A DNA stretch of 62,146 bases, taken from positions 1-62,146 of the forward strand of contig NZ_CAMXWS010000009.1 of the NCBI RefSeq assembly GCF_947253065.1. The letters are read 5' to 3'. This stretch comes from an uncultured Corynebacterium sp. GTDB lineage: Bacteria; Actinomycetota; Actinomycetes; Mycobacteriales; Mycobacteriaceae. Below the pieces are notes generated by a model that searched no databases, was not told where the DNA came from, and saw only the letters and a program-made list of their open reading frames with translations. Below, piece after piece: positions 60,260-62,146 of this stretch (positions are counted from its first letter, which is position 1; the number at the start of each line of letters is the position of its first letter). Position numbers and translations under genes: made by a program.

Positions 60260-60324
60260 AGGGGAGTACTCCTCGTTTACGTTTTGAGTTTAGATCTGTA
60301 ATTTTTGTTGAGAGTAAAGCGCAG

Positions 60325-60837
60325 CTAGTTGGTCTCGTCCGACTTAGGCGTTTCGTCGGTGCGCGTCAGTTTCTCACCGGCTGCGATGCGTTTCTCGTAT
60401 TCCTCCGGAGTAACCAGAATGGAATCACCGTGCTGGTCGGTGACCTCAATCATTCCGTCGGCTGCTTCGGAGGCTTGGGTGATTACGTCAGCAATTCGAC
60501 CCGAGGATGCTTCCGCGAGATCCGGCAATGAATTGAACGTTACTCCTGGCAATGTGAATTCTTCACCGTTTACGGTGGCGACCTTTGCCTTTGATCCTTC
60601 AAAGCCAATGCCGCGAAGCTGGTCCCAGGGAAGTGTCACGTTCTTTCTGAACAGGTAGGACACGGAAATGCCATCATCGTCGACCCGGGTTTTTGCGGTG
60701 AATACCCAGATGATGAAAATAATCGGGAAAATCAGCAGCCAACCAAGTTTGAGCGGTGCCCAGGAGATTCCGATGAGTGCGATGCCAGTCATGAGCACCG
60801 CGGCTAGTACATGGGTGCGGTCCGGGGTGAACGTCAT
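60325..60837 (-). CDS. PH-domain membrane protein
   Basis: 170 residues: two N-terminal helices (VLAAVLMTGIALIGI, WLLIFPIIFIIWVF), then a bacterial PH-like domain (TRVDDDGISVSYLFRKNVTLPWDQLRGIGF) and a polar tail. Conserved between ilvD and the mechanosensitive channel in corynebacteria. Function unknown. Starts 17 bp after the channel gene, probably the same transcript. Confidence 0.82.
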   Translation of the reverse strand: MTFTPDRTHVLAAVLMTGIALIGISWAPLKLGWLLIFPIIFIIWVFTAKTRVDDDGISVSYLFRKNVTLPWDQLRGIGFEGSKAKVATVNGEEFTLPGVTFNSLPDLAEASSGRIADVITQASEAADGMIEVTDQHGDSILVTPEEYEKRIAAGEKLTRTDETPKSDETN

Positions 60838-60854
60838 GGTGTCATGCTAGCTGG

Positions 60855-62146
60855 CTACTGGTTTTCAGTTGCCCCCTGGGGTGTAGGTTCAACACTGGTG
60901 TTCGCAGCACTGGATTTGCCAGTCGGTGTCGAGTCAGCATTCGTGGGCTGTTGCTGGTTCTGTCCCGGTGCCTGTTGTTCGGCGCCGGGGTCGTTTGTTG
61001 GCGGGACCTCTGTTTCATAGGTTTCGGTTGGCTCCTCGGAGGAACCATAGGAATCATCCGTCGCGTTACCGGTGTTTTCTGCTGGAGAGGGCTCCGTAAC
61101 TGATGTTGTCGAACGCGGCGGGGCGAGGACACCAGAACGAGCCTCGCTTGATTCGCCTGCTGTCATGGTCAGGCCACGCAGAATGAGCAAGCCAAGGAAC
61201 ACCGTGATCAAAAGACCAGTAGATGCCCTGATGCGCCCGCCGAAGGTACCAATTGCATGGTCCTCTTTCGGATTAGCTGCGGGGTCATCTTCCGCTGGAA
61301 CCTCTTCGACCTCATCTTGGGTGCCTTCCACACCATCGACGTCGAGTACCTCTGTATCCGTGTCAGTGGCTGAATTTTCTACGACCGCGGATTCGGATGG
61401 AGGAGTCTCTTCATCATCCTCAGCTTTCCCTGGTCGCGATGGGTCATGGAGGTCGCTCCAGCCGGTGCGATAGCGATGAGGGGAAACGGCTGGAAAGGCC
61501 TCCGTCGCGCCGTCGTCAAGCAAAGGCGTTGCTGTTTCCGCGCCGTACTCATCAAAGAACTCTTCAAGGATGTGCACGCGGAGCGCGCGCTCAACCGGGA
61601 ACTGGTCGCCTGGAGTGCAACGCACCATGAAGCGAATATCCAATGTCCACGGCATGCCGACGGTGTTTGGCGGATTGATTTCAATGCCTGGCTGCGACAT
61701 CAGTTCACCCTGAATGAGGGGAGCGATCTCCGGATTAGCCAAAGCCTTGCGCGCTGCACGCTCGGCGCGAGCGATGACCTCGTTAACGTCGCGTGAACGC
61801 GCCAACGGAACAGGAACGATGACAAGCGCGCGGGACCACACATTTGAGTTATTGATGCAGACCTGCGCCGTCGAGTTCGGAATGGTCACCGTGTTTTGCT
61901 CAAGTGTGCGGATCTGCGTTGCGCGCATGGTGATCTGAATGACGTCGCCGGTGACCTCGGTGCCATTGATCTGGAATGTCACAAGGTCACCTACGCCGTA
62001 CTGCTTCTCCGTGAGAATGAAGAAGCCGGAGAAGAAGTCCGAAATGATCGACTGTGCACCAAAACCAACAGCAGCCGAGACGACTGTCGCAGGGATTGCT
62101 GCGCCAGCCAGCGAGAAGCCGACTTGCTGCAGGAAGAAGACGAGGA
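60855..62146 (-). CDS. Mechanosensitive channel of small conductance, MscCG-like (start outside the window)
   Basis: The visible part begins at the end of the pore region: VVSAAVGFGAQSIISDFFSGFFILTEKQYGVGDLV is the MscS TM3b and beta-domain, followed by the vestibule (TLEQNTVTIPN, PGIEINPPNTVGMPWTLDIRFMV). After about residue 125 of the visible part an acidic linker leads to an extra helix (ASTGLLITVFLGLLILRGLTM) and a long Pro/Thr/Glu/Gln-rich extracellular tail. This four-helix layout matches C. glutamicum MscCG (NCgl1221), which releases glutamate under tension. The N-terminal helices lie beyond the window. Confidence 0.92.
   Translation of the reverse strand, partial: LVFFLQQVGFSLAGAAIPATVVSAAVGFGAQSIISDFFSGFFILTEKQYGVGDLVTFQINGTEVTGDVIQITMRATQIRTLEQNTVTIPNSTAQVCINNSNVWSRALVIVPVPLARSRDVNEVIARAERAARKALANPEIAPLIQGELMSQPGIEINPPNTVGMPWTLDIRFMVRCTPGDQFPVERALRVHILEEFFDEYGAETATPLLDDGATEAFPAVSPHRYRTGWSDLHDPSRPGKAEDDEETPPSESAVVENSATDTDTEVLDVDGVEGTQDEVEEVPAEDDPAANPKEDHAIGTFGGRIRASTGLLITVFLGLLILRGLTMTAGESSEARSGVLAPPRSTTSVTEPSPAENTGNATDDSYGSSEEPTETYETEVPPTNDPGAEQQAPGQNQQQPTNADSTPTGKSSAANTSVEPTPQGATENQ

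Noticed and set aside
1..62146. tRNA, rRNA, CRISPR arrays, insertion sequences, prophage genes
   Set aside because: None found on either strand; no regularly spaced repeats and no transposase or integrase frames.

Overview
The window is a stretch of a high-GC Corynebacterium chromosome. The gene order supports this: rho-prfA-prmC-tsaC-wecA-atpIBEFHAGDC, a DUF2550 gene and nucS, glgB/glgE, etfBA with a cysteine desulfurase, mnmA, ligA, gatC-gatA, pfkA, gatB, then ilvD next to a MscS-type channel with the long C-terminal tail seen in the C. glutamicum glutamate exporter MscCG. Many genes have a TANNNT -10 box 6-8 nt before the start codon, as expected for leaderless mRNAs in this group. The species cannot be named from the sequence alone.

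Layout. 0-2.4 kb: a decapitated glycerol dehydrogenase remnant and an acyl-CoA synthetase. 2.7-16.5 kb: a translation-termination and cell-wall block (rho to wecA) running into the complete F1Fo ATP synthase operon, closed by a strong terminator. 16.5-19.1 kb: DUF2550 protein, mismatch endonuclease NucS, a small zinc-ribbon protein and an HNH endonuclease. 19.3-23.6 kb: glgE-glgB (maltosyl transfer and branching of alpha-glucan). 23.7-33.5 kb: ABC ATPase, NUDIX, methyltransferase, EtfB/EtfA, cysteine desulfurase, secreted GH25 lysozyme, a spermidine-synthase-like protein divergent from mnmA, and a cysteine-free MetE-like protein. 33.4-37.3 kb is the most accessory-looking part: a compact xre-immA-pin cassette with a truncated PIN gene, two tandem paralogous membrane proteins, an exonuclease and a MerR/TipAS regulator. 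37.3-46.5 kb: ligA, an HTH-serine hydrolase-small membrane protein operon, an ACT protein, a cytochrome P450, gatC-gatA and an MFS exporter. 46.5-53.5 kb: pfkA, an epimerase, an acetyltransferase, nadA-nadC with a short-type quinolinate synthase, a BASS-family transporter and gatB. 53.5-62.1 kb: a nested palindrome, a YkvI-type membrane protein, an aldo/keto reductase, a DoxX protein overlapping a GT87 glycosyltransferase, ilvD, a PH-like protein and the MscCG-like channel, which runs off the window.

The most striking signal is not a gene. The 10-mer CTTATCGACG (usually GCTTATCGACG) occurs 21 times in 62 kb, on both strands about equally (11:10), against a hand-estimated expectation of about 0.1. 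Every occurrence of the inner 8-mer TTATCGAC belongs to the full 10-mer. Flanks are unrelated, and nearly all coding copies fall in two codon phases. Density and lack of polarity resemble DNA uptake sequences or HIP1-type words more than Chi or KOPS. I know of no such element described for Corynebacterium.
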